IMG/VR virus record: IMGVR_UViG_3300030329_002114
Location: 24,987-88,986 of that record
DNA length: 64,000 bases
From: a virus
Strand: one strand, 5' to 3'
Shown here: in pieces, positions 16,147 through 24,945 of the stretch
Numbering within the stretch: the stretch's first letter is position 1
Layout of the letters: the number at the start of each line of letters is the position of its first letter
Position numbers and translations under genes: made by a program
Notes under the pieces: model-generated
Databases searched by the model: none
Told to the model about the DNA's origin: nothing
What the model saw: the letters and a program-made list of their open reading frames with translations, nothing else

Positions 16147-16225
16147 CGAAATACATTTTTGGATAGGCGTAACTGGATTTATTTGGGTCTTTATATTGAT
16201 TGTTAGATGGCTAATAGGTCTGTAG
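16133..16225 (+). CDS. Tiny transmembrane peptide, 30 aa (module A)
   Basis: GTG start inside the end of the previous gene, stop inside the next gene. One membrane helix (FWIGVTGFIWVFILIVRWL). The B copy at 63490-63582 has the same length, the same GTG start and a very similar sequence, which argues for a real gene. Possibly a holin-like or regulatory peptide. Confidence 0.6.
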   Translation: MSEDSEIHFWIGVTGFIWVFILIVRWLIGL

Positions 16226-16545
16226 ATGGAAAACCTAAAACCGCTAGAAGTATACGAGGCGATGTCATTGATGACAATCTCGCCCTCAATATTAATATTA
16301 AGTGGTTGGGTCAGCTTTTGGTGCTTGTTGGCGGACTTTTTTATGGAGCTTGGCGTATTGAAAATCGTATCACAGTACTGGAACAAAGGATGGCTGAAGC
16401 TAATGAACAAATATCCGAGCTTGTTTCAAAACATATATCTGAAGAACGTATTAGATATGAAAAGATGGAGGAAGAACTTCAATGGTATCAAAAAGAGCTC
16501 AACCTAAATCCCCTAAGTTGGCGAAAAAAGAAAAAAAGAAAGTAA
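16207..16545 (+). CDS. Membrane protein with cytoplasmic/periplasmic coiled coil (module A), 112 aa
   Basis: A membrane helix near residues 32-50 is followed by a coiled coil (about 52-98) and a very basic tail (RKKKKRK). The sequence is almost the same as the B copy at 63564 (conserved KTARSIRGDVIDDNLAL). The architecture would suit a holin or spanin-like lysis component. It overlaps the 30-aa peptide upstream and the 41-aa gene downstream. Confidence 0.65.
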   Translation: MANRSVDGKPKTARSIRGDVIDDNLALNINIKWLGQLLVLVGGLFYGAWRIENRITVLEQRMAEANEQISELVSKHISEERIRYEKMEEELQWYQKELNLNPLSWRKKKKRK

Positions 16546-16607
16546 TTGGGTTTATGGAAGTTTGTGCAAAGGTAGAGTCTATAATAAGAGGCAATGGAAA
16601 TAATTAA
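16482..16607 (+). CDS. Small basic protein, 41 aa, nested overlap (module A)
   Basis: The ATG at 16482 follows GGAGGAAG and lies inside the 112-aa gene in another frame; the stop overlaps the next ATG (TAATG). The C-terminal 22 residues (FMEVCAKVESIIRGNGNN) are identical in the B copy at 63839. Function unknown. Confidence 0.6.
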   Translation: MVSKRAQPKSPKLAKKEKKKVIGFMEVCAKVESIIRGNGNN

Positions 16608-16927
16608 TGGAAGAATTTTTAGCATTATACTCCGAAGCAGGAATGATCGGTGTTGTAGGGGCAATGTTTGTCTTTATGGTATATCAAAATGCTAAAAGAG
16701 CAGAACAGCAAGGTGAAGCTATACAAGAATTAAAAATAGAAAATAAAGGTCAGTCTGAGACTTTAGAAAACTTAGAAAGCATTGTATTAAAAATGTTAGA
16801 TAGGTGGAACAAGTCTGATGAAACATCTTTAAGGCATCGAGAAGATATAACTAAAGAATTAAATGAGCTGTCAGATAAAGTTTCTTATATGTCTGGTAGA
16901 ATTAATGGAGGCAATAGCAATAGATAA
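16607..16927 (+). CDS. Holin-like membrane protein (module A), 106 aa
   Basis: One membrane helix near residues 11-28 (GMIGVVGAMFVFMVYQ), then a long coiled coil to the C-terminus. Small one-helix proteins with this plan next to lytic enzymes are often holins of the BhlA/UviB type; the assignment here is by architecture and context. The same start is seen at 63973 in module B. Confidence 0.55.
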   Translation: MEEFLALYSEAGMIGVVGAMFVFMVYQNAKRAEQQGEAIQELKIENKGQSETLENLESIVLKMLDRWNKSDETSLRHREDITKELNELSDKVSYMSGRINGGNSNR

Positions 16928-17142
16928 TGGACTATGAACCTATAGACGTTTATCGTAATGATGTTAAAGAACGCCTTACGAGAATTGAAACAATTCTTAA
17001 TAGAGAGCTGCCAGATATTAAAGATCAATTAAAAGCTTTAAATGGCAGAACTAGCTCTTTAGAAAATTGGCGTAGTTATATGCTAGGTGGCATAGCTATA
17101 TTAACAGTAATAATAACTTGGAGTAATAAATGGATTGGATGA
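16927..17142 (+). CDS. XhlA-like protein, 71 aa
   Basis: Coiled coil (about residues 8-45), then a C-terminal membrane helix (YMLGGIAILTVIITW). This is the layout of the XhlA family of phage lysis/haemolysin-like proteins. TAATG overlap with the preceding gene, 13-nt overlap with the next. Probably helps the holin deliver the lytic enzyme. Confidence 0.55.
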   Translation: MDYEPIDVYRNDVKERLTRIETILNRELPDIKDQLKALNGRTSSLENWRSYMLGGIAILTVIITWSNKWIG

Positions 17143-17363
17143 ACTGGACTAATTTTGCATATGCTATGGTTTTGGTATTTACGATTATGGGCACGATGGT
17201 TGCTCAAAAGTACCGTATCGTAGTAAAGGAGTTAAAGGATGTGGCTCAGAAGTACAAAGAAGCGTCTAAGGATGGTAAAATTTCAGAAAAAGAAAAAGAA
17301 CAACTGGCTAAAGAGTGTATGGATGTTATCATGGCTCTTGTTAAGCTCGTGTGGAGATTCTAA
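17130..17363 (+). CDS. Small one-helix membrane protein, 77 aa
   Basis: N-terminal membrane helix (about residues 9-26) followed by a charged helical tail. The following lysozyme-like frame begins inside it, so up to 92 nt are read in two frames. The embedded arrangement recalls Rz/Rz1, but the partner here is an enzyme. Role in lysis inferred from context. Confidence 0.55.
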   Translation: MDWMNWTNFAYAMVLVFTIMGTMVAQKYRIVVKELKDVAQKYKEASKDGKISEKEKEQLAKECMDVIMALVKLVWRF

Positions 17364-17841
17364 TTTGTTAAATTCTAAACAAATAAAAGAAATTATCTCT
17401 GATACTTTAAAGGATATAGATTTACATAGCGATGAAGCTGTCAGTCTTATCTATAATACTGGATTAGTTGAAAGCAGATATGAATACCTTAAACAAATCA
17501 AAGGGCCAGCGAAAGGTCTCTGGCAGTGTGAAAGTTGGGTGGCTGTAGATATATGTAAGAATTATTTAAAGTATAGAGAGCCTTTGATGAAAAAAGTAGC
17601 GAAGGCTTGTAAGTTAGAATGGAAGTATTTTTTAGACCCAAAAGAATCAGAGTGGGAAAATATACTTACTACTAATATATCAGCTCAAATAGCTATGTGT
17701 AGATTGCATTATAGGAGAGTCCCAAAACCTCTACCTAAAACAATTGAAGAGCAAGCGTCACAATGGAAAGTCTATTATAATACATCAAAGGGTAAAGGTA
17801 CTGTAGAAAAGTTTCTACAAATAGTTAAACAATACGGATGA
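17272..17841 (+). CDS. Lysozyme/transglycosylase-like lipoprotein, 189 aa
   Basis: The start is uncertain: the frame opens earlier and ATGs exist at 17239, 17272 and 17323. The 17272 start gives a lysine-rich n-region, hydrophobic core and LLSSC lipobox, a convincing lipoprotein signal. The body has GLVESRYEYLKQIKGPAKGL plus WQ, resembling the catalytic Glu and GxxGLWQ region of SLT/lysozyme-fold enzymes. Probably the phage endolysin or a cell-wall-penetrating enzyme. Its end overlaps the next gene by 4 nt. Confidence 0.6.
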   Translation: MVKFQKKKKNNWLKSVWMLSWLLLSSCGDSNLLNSKQIKEIISDTLKDIDLHSDEAVSLIYNTGLVESRYEYLKQIKGPAKGLWQCESWVAVDICKNYLKYREPLMKKVAKACKLEWKYFLDPKESEWENILTTNISAQIAMCRLHYRRVPKPLPKTIEEQASQWKVYYNTSKGKGTVEKFLQIVKQYG

Positions 17842-18599
17842 AAATAAAAGAGACAGTAGTTGTGTTCCCAGATATACATTTTCCAAATCATGACGAAAAA
17901 GCATTTAATTGTGCTTTAAACATTATTAAGAAAGTCAAGCCTACTGGTTTTCTATGTTTAGGAGATTTTGCAGATGGTGAGTCTGTAAGCCATTGGCAAT
18001 GGAGAAAAAAGAAAAGACCACCTACAGAATATCAATTACCTATGATATATAAAGAAATAGATGAAGTTAATGAAGGGTTGGATCAAATTGATTCTGCGTT
18101 AAAATCCGTAAAGTGTAAAAAGAAAATTATGGTACAAGGTAATCATGAACTTTGGTTCGATAACTTTGTTGAAGAAAATCCATACTTAGATCACTTAGGT
18201 TCTAGAAAGGCTTTTAAGATAGACTCTAGAGGCTATAAATGGTACCCATATGGAAAGATCTTTAAAGTTTTAGGGTCTAAGCTATATGCTTATCATGGCG
18301 GCCATTACGGAGGTATTGCACATGCAAGAACCCATGCTTTGCAATTTGGTTGTAACATTATTTATGGACACACACATGACAGTCAAAAGGCAACTGTTCA
18401 ACATATTGATGGAGCACACATGGCTCATTCTTTAGGGTGCCTTACAGACATGACAAAAGATTATTTAAAAGGCAGACCTACTAACTGGAGCCATAATGTA
18501 GGAGTTGTGGATATATTTACAAACGGCAATTTTAATTTAGTTGTACTGGAGATAGTCAATGGATATACGAGTTATTGTGGAGAAATAATAAGTGCCTAA
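17838..18599 (+). CDS. Calcineurin-like metallophosphoesterase, 253 aa
   Basis: All core motifs are visible: D12-x-H14, G42-D43, G101-N102-H103-E104 and G177-H-T-H180, which bind two metal ions. The family cleaves phosphomonoesters or phosphodiesters; substrates vary and cannot be read here. It lies in the late operon between lysis and tail genes, starts by ATGA overlap, and its own end overlaps the next gene. Confidence 0.9.
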   Translation: MKIKETVVVFPDIHFPNHDEKAFNCALNIIKKVKPTGFLCLGDFADGESVSHWQWRKKKRPPTEYQLPMIYKEIDEVNEGLDQIDSALKSVKCKKKIMVQGNHELWFDNFVEENPYLDHLGSRKAFKIDSRGYKWYPYGKIFKVLGSKLYAYHGGHYGGIAHARTHALQFGCNIIYGHTHDSQKATVQHIDGAHMAHSLGCLTDMTKDYLKGRPTNWSHNVGVVDIFTNGNFNLVVLEIVNGYTSYCGEIISA

Positions 18600-21066
18600 A
18601 CAGATATATCAATTAAAAGATTTTAGTGGCGGTATAAATACATTGCAAGATCCAGCTGACATTCAAGATAATCAATTTGAATCATCTAGAGGCTTTATGT
18701 TCAATACTCAGGGTTCTATTTCTCCCTCTTATGTAATGAATGTTGCAGCTAATAAAGTTACAGCTTTTGCTAATACAAATATCACTACAGTGGAATCAGG
18801 CTTTGGTCTGGGTTATTTTGAAACAGATAGAAATAGAGACGCTGTAACGGTTGCAGTGACAAGCTCTATTACAGGCGATGATGACAATGAAGGATCTGCA
18901 ACTGGTTTTATAGCTAGGCTAAATGGCGGTATTAGGCGAGAGTTAGAACGTAAAAGTGGAGGAACTCAACAAAACTTAGCTGCTTCTTTTCCAGTTGGGA
19001 CTAGAATACTTATAACATCTAGTGATTTTAGTGCTGATGGGTTTGATCCAAAAGGACAGGGCATTTATGATGTTGTTGAGCATAATGGAAACAATATTGT
19101 TTTAGATAGAGCAATACCTATTATTATTGAAACTCCGCCTCAAGATTTTTGGGGAGCTACAATAACAGGAGTTACAGGAACAGATTTCTTGCTTCTTATA
19201 GCAAACCCAGCTACACACAAAATAGATGTTTACTCAACTAATACAGCTGGAACTAATTGGGAAAGTAACGCTATTACATTAAGGTCTTCTGCTAGCGGTG
19301 TAGCATCTCAAGTTTTATATTATAGCATTAATGAAGCTATAAGGTGTTGTGATACAGCAATTGGATCTAGCTCTAAAATTCAATGGTATGGCTTCATACA
19401 AAGAAGACATTTTGATGAAGCAAATTCTAGTACAGATGCTAATGCTTATTTAGATTTTTATGCGAAAGATAATACACTATCTCCTCCTTCTGAAAATGGT
19501 CTAACATCAGCATCTACAGCTTCCCCTGCAAATTTTACAACTTATCCAGCTGTAGCTGGAACTGGTTTTGAAGTTAATATAATTACAGATCAAGATGAAA
19601 ATGGTGCAATACCTGCTGCAACATATGAATTAGCTTCTACCTTTATATATGATGGCAATCAAGAGTCCCTTCCATTCGCTTATTCTAATACACATACTGT
19701 TGCAGATGCTTATGATTTGAAGTCTTTATCTTTAAATGTAACTGCTTTAGGCCCATATGATCCTAGAATATCTGGTGGTAGAATCTACATAAGAGAACAA
19801 GGCATAGACGCAGAATATACTATGTTAATTGACATTGACTTAACCAAAGGTTGTAGAACTAAATTTTCAGATGATTTTACAGAATGGCACGATGCAGGTA
19901 GCAGTCAATATAATTGTCCAACTGCAACAGCTTCTGCTAATTTTGTTGTTAAAGAATTTGGATTAGTCACATATGAAGTTATTAATGGTTTTTCTTCTAG
20001 TATATTTAGCAATGCAATAGGAGATGATGGTGAGAACTGGAAAGATTCTGTTGTTGCAAATAATAGAGCTTTTGTTTGTAATTTAAATATTAAAGATGAT
20101 ATGACTGGCAAGTCTAAAGCATTAGCTAGTGTTGGAAATTTTGGTGATAGAATTATGTATTCAATGCCTAATCGTTTTGATACATTTCCATATCATAATT
20201 ACATAGAAGCAGCTAAAGGTGATAATGATGAGTATGTTGCTATAGATTCTTTTGCTGATAGATTATTAGCTTTTAAAAGATTTAGTTTAGATATAATCAA
20301 CATAGCATCCCCTGATGACGCTGGTTGGTTTTTAGAAGATAGTAAACGCTATATGGGTATAAGAAACACTCAGCTTGTTAAAAAAACTCAATATGGTTTA
20401 GTGTTTGCTAACCCTAATGGATTATTTTTATATAATGGAAATAATATTGTTAATCTTTCAGAGAATTTAATAAGTGATTCAGATTGGTCTTCTCATATAA
20501 CTACAGATAGTTGCATTATATATGATGAACAAGAGTCCCAAGTTTATGTGATAAAGCAAATGGATGGCGATGGTCAGGCATATATGTGCGATTTAAAGAA
20601 AAATGTTTTTACTAGAATTAAAGATTTTACCCCAGATGGCAATGATGGAATTACCAATTCAGTAGATACAGATCAAAATGTATATGTAGGTTATGATGCA
20701 GGTTCTCAAATTGATGTTCATCAGCTTGTTAGAACTTCAACAAAACAAACTGGAGGTAGGCTGTATTTTAAAGATTTGGATTTTGGCGATCCTTCTGCAA
20801 TTAAAAAAATATATGCAGTATATGTTACATATAAATCAGATGAAGCCTTAACTGGTCTATTTCATATTAGAAGAGATGGAAGTAATATTGATTTAGATGG
20901 AACTATTCCTATTTCATCAGGTTGGAATACTGTAAAGATTGCACCCAGTTCTCCTATTACATGTACAAAAGCTCAGTTTAGATTAGATCTTGATACAGCT
21001 GATCCTAATGTATATATTAATGATGTTAGTATAGAGTATAGAATAATTAAAAAGAAAGCATCGTGA
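18592..21066 (+). CDS. Large tail structural protein, 824 aa
   Basis: GTG start overlapping the previous gene. The N-terminus (YQLKDFSGGINTLQDPADI) follows a pattern common in phage tail or tail-tube-associated proteins that begin with a 'sGGi' loop. The body is beta-rich with many aromatic/Gly-Asn turns, like a propeller or beta-sandwich virion protein. Function inferred; no enzyme motif seen. Confidence 0.6.
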   Translation: MPKQIYQLKDFSGGINTLQDPADIQDNQFESSRGFMFNTQGSISPSYVMNVAANKVTAFANTNITTVESGFGLGYFETDRNRDAVTVAVTSSITGDDDNEGSATGFIARLNGGIRRELERKSGGTQQNLAASFPVGTRILITSSDFSADGFDPKGQGIYDVVEHNGNNIVLDRAIPIIIETPPQDFWGATITGVTGTDFLLLIANPATHKIDVYSTNTAGTNWESNAITLRSSASGVASQVLYYSINEAIRCCDTAIGSSSKIQWYGFIQRRHFDEANSSTDANAYLDFYAKDNTLSPPSENGLTSASTASPANFTTYPAVAGTGFEVNIITDQDENGAIPAATYELASTFIYDGNQESLPFAYSNTHTVADAYDLKSLSLNVTALGPYDPRISGGRIYIREQGIDAEYTMLIDIDLTKGCRTKFSDDFTEWHDAGSSQYNCPTATASANFVVKEFGLVTYEVINGFSSSIFSNAIGDDGENWKDSVVANNRAFVCNLNIKDDMTGKSKALASVGNFGDRIMYSMPNRFDTFPYHNYIEAAKGDNDEYVAIDSFADRLLAFKRFSLDIINIASPDDAGWFLEDSKRYMGIRNTQLVKKTQYGLVFANPNGLFLYNGNNIVNLSENLISDSDWSSHITTDSCIIYDEQESQVYVIKQMDGDGQAYMCDLKKNVFTRIKDFTPDGNDGITNSVDTDQNVYVGYDAGSQIDVHQLVRTSTKQTGGRLYFKDLDFGDPSAIKKIYAVYVTYKSDEALTGLFHIRRDGSNIDLDGTIPISSGWNTVKIAPSSPITCTKAQFRLDLDTADPNVYINDVSIEYRIIKKKAS

Positions 21067-21491
21067 TGGATAGAATTTCTAGGTATATTAATAACAGAAA
21101 GCAAGACAAAATTCGCATGTCTAATAGCAGACCCTCATTACAAAGCTTACGTGAGGGTGAAGAGGTTCTCTATATTAATAAAGATAATAAGCTTTGTAGA
21201 TATAGAAAAGAAAAAGGCATTCTATGGAAGTCTGAAATGAGTCACGATGGAAATCATATTGTAGAAAAAGATTTAAAGATTAGAAAGAATTTATCAGTCT
21301 CAAAAGATATTCATCTTGATGGAACTATAAAATTTGATAATGGAGTTGATATTACCACTAAAGCAACAAGTGGTAATGAAACATTAAGCATAACAACGGA
21401 AGAAACTGTTGGGAGTTCTGTAACTCCTGACGGTAGTTTAAAAGTATATATAAATGGTACTTTGTACCAAATCCCAGTAAAAGAGGTTTAA
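21063..21491 (+). CDS. Tail-associated hypothetical protein, 142 aa
   Basis: Overlaps the 824-aa gene by 4 nt. Basic N-terminus, beta-rich C-terminal half (LKIRKNLSVSKDIHLDGTI) as in fibre shaft or attachment modules. Unassigned virion protein. Confidence 0.55.
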   Translation: MMDRISRYINNRKQDKIRMSNSRPSLQSLREGEEVLYINKDNKLCRYRKEKGILWKSEMSHDGNHIVEKDLKIRKNLSVSKDIHLDGTIKFDNGVDITTKATSGNETLSITTEETVGSSVTPDGSLKVYINGTLYQIPVKEV

Positions 21492-21492
21492 T

Positions 21493-22422
21493 ATGTCATT
21501 AAGTAGTTTATTATTGCAACAACAAATGAGCGAGACTGAAGCAAATCTGCAAGATGTGTATGACGCAGAAGACAGAAGGCGTCAAAAATCTGGAAAATGG
21601 GCAGGGCTTGGAAATTTTGGTGGGGGTCTTCTTGGCTTGGGTGCTGCTGCAGCTCTTGGCGTTACTGCTCCTTGGGCTGTTGGTTTAATAGCAGGTGCAG
21701 GTTCGCTTGGTGGTGGTAAGCTAGCAGAACAATGGGCTGGGGGTAGTACAGATCAAAGAACTTCTTTAGGTCAAAATGTTGATACAATAACTGGAGGCAA
21801 AAAAGAATTTTCACAAAAAGTTAAAGATAGGTATAAAAAGAATGTTGATAGATTTCAGAAAGAGCAAAATTCAAGAATATTTAATAAAGCAGTGAGTACT
21901 GGAATTAAAGCTGGTATGTTTGCTTGGCAAGATCCTTCTAATCAATTTACAAGAGGATCTAACTATTTGCGTAGTAAGCTTGGATTATCTCAAGCTGGAG
22001 GGCCAGTTATCCCTGATACCACTGACGCTATTAATACGATGCAAGCTTATGATCCATTTGGTAGTCCACCAAGTCAATTTGGTGCAACTCCAAATCCTAC
22101 TGGTGTAATGTCTGGGCCTATGGCTGCTCAAGTAGCTGCTGACCCTACAATTGGACAAGGAGTGCTTTCTTATGATAATTGGATGGATCAACAAACGGCT
22201 CCAGTTACACAAAATATTATGGGAGGTTGGTCTGATATTTCTAATTGGAATCCATTGGAACAAGCAATGAATAGAGGTTCTGCTATGAAATCAATTGGAT
22301 TACCCACACCACCTATGAACATGGGGATCCCTAGGCGAATTGGGTATGATCAGTATCCAAGTGGTTTTATTGGAGCTCCTAATCCGTATTTACAAGGTAA
22401 TACTTATACAAACAAACCTTAG
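21493..22422 (+). CDS. Glycine/alanine-rich virion protein, 309 aa
   Basis: Residues about 40-75 form a Gly/Ala-rich hydrophobic segment able to enter membranes. The C-terminal half is Pro/Gly/Asn/Met-rich and probably disordered. It is the first of several internal-virion-like genes leading to the giant protein; an ejected protein is a reasonable guess. Confidence 0.5.
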   Translation: MSLSSLLLQQQMSETEANLQDVYDAEDRRRQKSGKWAGLGNFGGGLLGLGAAAALGVTAPWAVGLIAGAGSLGGGKLAEQWAGGSTDQRTSLGQNVDTITGGKKEFSQKVKDRYKKNVDRFQKEQNSRIFNKAVSTGIKAGMFAWQDPSNQFTRGSNYLRSKLGLSQAGGPVIPDTTDAINTMQAYDPFGSPPSQFGATPNPTGVMSGPMAAQVAADPTIGQGVLSYDNWMDQQTAPVTQNIMGGWSDISNWNPLEQAMNRGSAMKSIGLPTPPMNMGIPRRIGYDQYPSGFIGAPNPYLQGNTYTNKP

Positions 22423-22434
22423 GGAGTAAGATTT

Positions 22435-23691
22435 ATGCACATACCAAATCATATAGACACAGACCCTTCATCAATGACATTTAGTGGCTCTGGTGGAGGA
22501 ACAAACCCAGCTCATTCTAATCCATTACCAGCTGCGTCCTCTGCTCCATATAGTGCTGCTTATGGCCAGACTTTAGGTGCTAATTGGGGAGGAAACATGT
22601 CGGGACTTCAGAGTGCTTGGAATAATCAATTTGGCAATACAGCTGGTACCAATCCAACAAATCCTAATCCATATGATTTTAATTGGTCTTCCAGTACAAT
22701 AAATCCATATTTACAAGGAGCAAATGTTAATAACCCAACTGGAATGGATCAACTTCAATGGCTCAGTGGTCAAGGTATAGATGTTACTGGGCTATCAGAT
22801 GAGGAGCTTGCTTTCTTACCATCTATGGATAAGTTAAATACAGCTTGGAATAGAATGAATACTAATGTGGGAATGGCAAGAACAGGTCTTGGTTTTGGAA
22901 TGGATGCGTCTCAACTAGCTGGTACACAAAATTTATTAGGAATGAGTGGAGGTCAAGGTCTTTCTAGCATTGGAGGTGGGTTTGGCAAAACAGCTGCAAA
23001 TATGTTTAGCAATTTAAGATCACAAGGTCAACAATATAGAACAGATTTAAATCAACAACTTGCAGGTTTTCAATCCGATGTACTTGGAATGCGTTATGAC
23101 TTTGAAGATGCAGAAAGCAATTATCAAGATAGTTTAACAACAGCATTAGGAAATATTATGGCTTCTGGCGAAACAGATTTAGCTGTATCTGCAACAGCTG
23201 GGCCTTTTAATCCCCCTCAAGGTGCTTCAATTGGAACTAATTACCAATGGGGATCGAATACATATACATTAGCAGCTGATGGTCAATGGAAAAGACTAGG
23301 AGGCGAAGGTGGGGTTGCAGGTGCTCAAGAAGACGCATTTGGAGCAAATAATTATGTAGATGCTGGTTTTAATGCTGCATCAGGTATAGACCCAAGTAAT
23401 CCATTACAGGGAGTACTTACTCCAAATACAACTACGGATGAACAAGGTAATCAAACTACTACAACATATAGTTTCTTATCAGACAATAGACTTAAAAAAG
23501 ATATTAACTATTTATTTACTATGAATAATAAAGTTCCTATTTATTCATTTAAGTATAAAGGGTACAATGAAACTCATATAGGTACTATGGCTCAAGACAT
23601 AGAAGATATGATACCAGATGCTGTATCTGAAGTCAATGGATATAAAATGGTTGATTATGAGAAAGTATTTAACTTTAAAGGAGGTCAGTAA
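22435..23691 (+). CDS. Tail spike/virion protein with C-terminal S74 chaperone-like domain, 418 aa
   Basis: Residues about 1-340 are Asn/Gly/Gln-rich. The C-terminus begins SDNRLKKDINYLF at Ser349 and contains GTMAQDIEDMIPDAV, matching the peptidase S74 intramolecular chaperone of fibres, which assists trimer folding and then self-cleaves before the Ser. It is unusual for it to sit near internal protein genes rather than next to the LamG fibre. Confidence 0.75.
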   Translation: MHIPNHIDTDPSSMTFSGSGGGTNPAHSNPLPAASSAPYSAAYGQTLGANWGGNMSGLQSAWNNQFGNTAGTNPTNPNPYDFNWSSSTINPYLQGANVNNPTGMDQLQWLSGQGIDVTGLSDEELAFLPSMDKLNTAWNRMNTNVGMARTGLGFGMDASQLAGTQNLLGMSGGQGLSSIGGGFGKTAANMFSNLRSQGQQYRTDLNQQLAGFQSDVLGMRYDFEDAESNYQDSLTTALGNIMASGETDLAVSATAGPFNPPQGASIGTNYQWGSNTYTLAADGQWKRLGGEGGVAGAQEDAFGANNYVDAGFNAASGIDPSNPLQGVLTPNTTTDEQGNQTTTTYSFLSDNRLKKDINYLFTMNNKVPIYSFKYKGYNETHIGTMAQDIEDMIPDAVSEVNGYKMVDYEKVFNFKGGQ

Positions 23692-23692
23692 T

Positions 23693-24214
23693 ATGGCAAT
23701 GGATAGATATACATCAGGCTTTGATATAGCCGATACCTTAGAAGATACCTTATTAAATTGGGTTATGTCTAATAGGAAATTACAAGAAAACGCTAGGCAG
23801 TTTAATAGAGACCTAGAAGAAAGAAAAAGGCAGTATGATGCAACTTTTGGAGAAGGCAAAAGGAGATATGATATAACTGATCAGCTTGGTAGAGATATGC
23901 GTTTAGGTGATAAAAAAATGGCTCAACAAATATTAGGTAGGGAAAGCGTAAAAGAACAAATAGAAAAATGGGATAGAGCTAGGAAAGCCTATACAAATGC
24001 TCAAGAAAAAAAGTTTTTTGGTATTGGTTTTGATGAACAACGTTCTATAGAGAAATTTGAAAAAGAAGTTGGCCCTCGACCTGAATTAAGACCAATGACT
24101 TTACCAGATTATCCTTTTATGCCTAGTTATGGAATGGATCAAAGTATTATTAGTCAAGCTCCTTCTCAAAGAAGAACAAATTTTTTAAATGAACTTATGC
24201 TAGGAGGTATGTAG
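23693..24214 (+). CDS. Helical virion/internal hypothetical protein, 173 aa
   Basis: The start was chosen at ATG 23693 behind AAAGGAGG, although the frame is open from 23618. Charged and helical, with repeated R/K-rich heptads (about residues 25-100), Pro-rich C-terminus. Likely an internal virion protein by position. Confidence 0.55.
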   Translation: MAMDRYTSGFDIADTLEDTLLNWVMSNRKLQENARQFNRDLEERKRQYDATFGEGKRRYDITDQLGRDMRLGDKKMAQQILGRESVKEQIEKWDRARKAYTNAQEKKFFGIGFDEQRSIEKFEKEVGPRPELRPMTLPDYPFMPSYGMDQSIISQAPSQRRTNFLNELMLGGM

Positions 24215-24945
24215 TGAATGGCATAGATCCTTATCAGGTAAGAGAACTGATAGAAGATTATAATAGTAACCCACAGAGATACTCAGATGGGGAGGCAGAA
24301 ACTATAGCTGTATTAGCGCAAGCTATAGGTGCTCGTTTTCAAAGAGATGGTAAGCCTTTTCAAAAGGGTTTATTTGATGTATTAGATACTGCTACCTTTG
24401 ATCTGCTTCCAAATGAATTGAGACCAACTTCACGTGGAGAATCTGTCTTTGGAGAAACTGATGCAGAACAATTAGCTAGTGCTTTGGGTATTGGAGCTGG
24501 TGTTGTAGGTGGTATTGGTGGGGCTTATAAAGGCGGCAGGGGTCTTTTTAATTATTTTAAAAAGAAAAAAGGTCGCAAAGGTGGTAGTGATCCAATATCA
24601 AATGTAAGAGAACAAACTAAATCAAATGTAAGAGAACAAACTAAACTTCTTGGAGAACCTCAACGTTTATTGTCTGGGCAAACTTCTAGACAAACTAGAC
24701 GCAATAGGTTTCCATTAGATTCTAGAAGTGGAAATCCTATTCCTATGACAAGTAGAGCTGGAGATCCAATTCCTATGGGAGGAGATACTCTTAGTAAAAT
24801 ACGTGAGTTTGAATATAATATGGGAATTGGCGATAGTTATTTTGATACGCAAAAATTAATAAACTATGCTGGTTTAAATATTAAACCAAATCAATTAACT
24901 AGAAGTCAAAGAAATGAAATTATTCAAAGACTTATGGATAGTTAA
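24214..24945 (+). CDS. Short paralogue of the giant protein's N-terminus, 243 aa
   Basis: GTG start at a TAGTG overlap. Residues 1-85 resemble residues 1-90 of the 3030-aa protein encoded next: an N-P-x-x-x-x-D helix region followed by FDLLPNELRPTSRGESVF versus FDLIPKEPRNTGEAIF. Residues about 90-110 are a Gly-rich hydrophobic segment. A shared virion-loading or ejection leader is possible. Confidence 0.6.
   Translation: MNGIDPYQVRELIEDYNSNPQRYSDGEAETIAVLAQAIGARFQRDGKPFQKGLFDVLDTATFDLLPNELRPTSRGESVFGETDAEQLASALGIGAGVVGGIGGAYKGGRGLFNYFKKKKGRKGGSDPISNVREQTKSNVREQTKLLGEPQRLLSGQTSRQTRRNRFPLDSRSGNPIPMTSRAGDPIPMGGDTLSKIREFEYNMGIGDSYFDTQKLINYAGLNIKPNQLTRSQRNEIIQRLMDS

Noticed and set aside
16226-16507. 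93-codon frame overlapping the 112-aa membrane protein (also 63583-63858 in module B)
   Set aside because: Open in both modules, but the DNA there is so similar that this proves little, and the other frame has the better membrane plus coiled-coil layout and fits the overlaps. Dual coding cannot be excluded.
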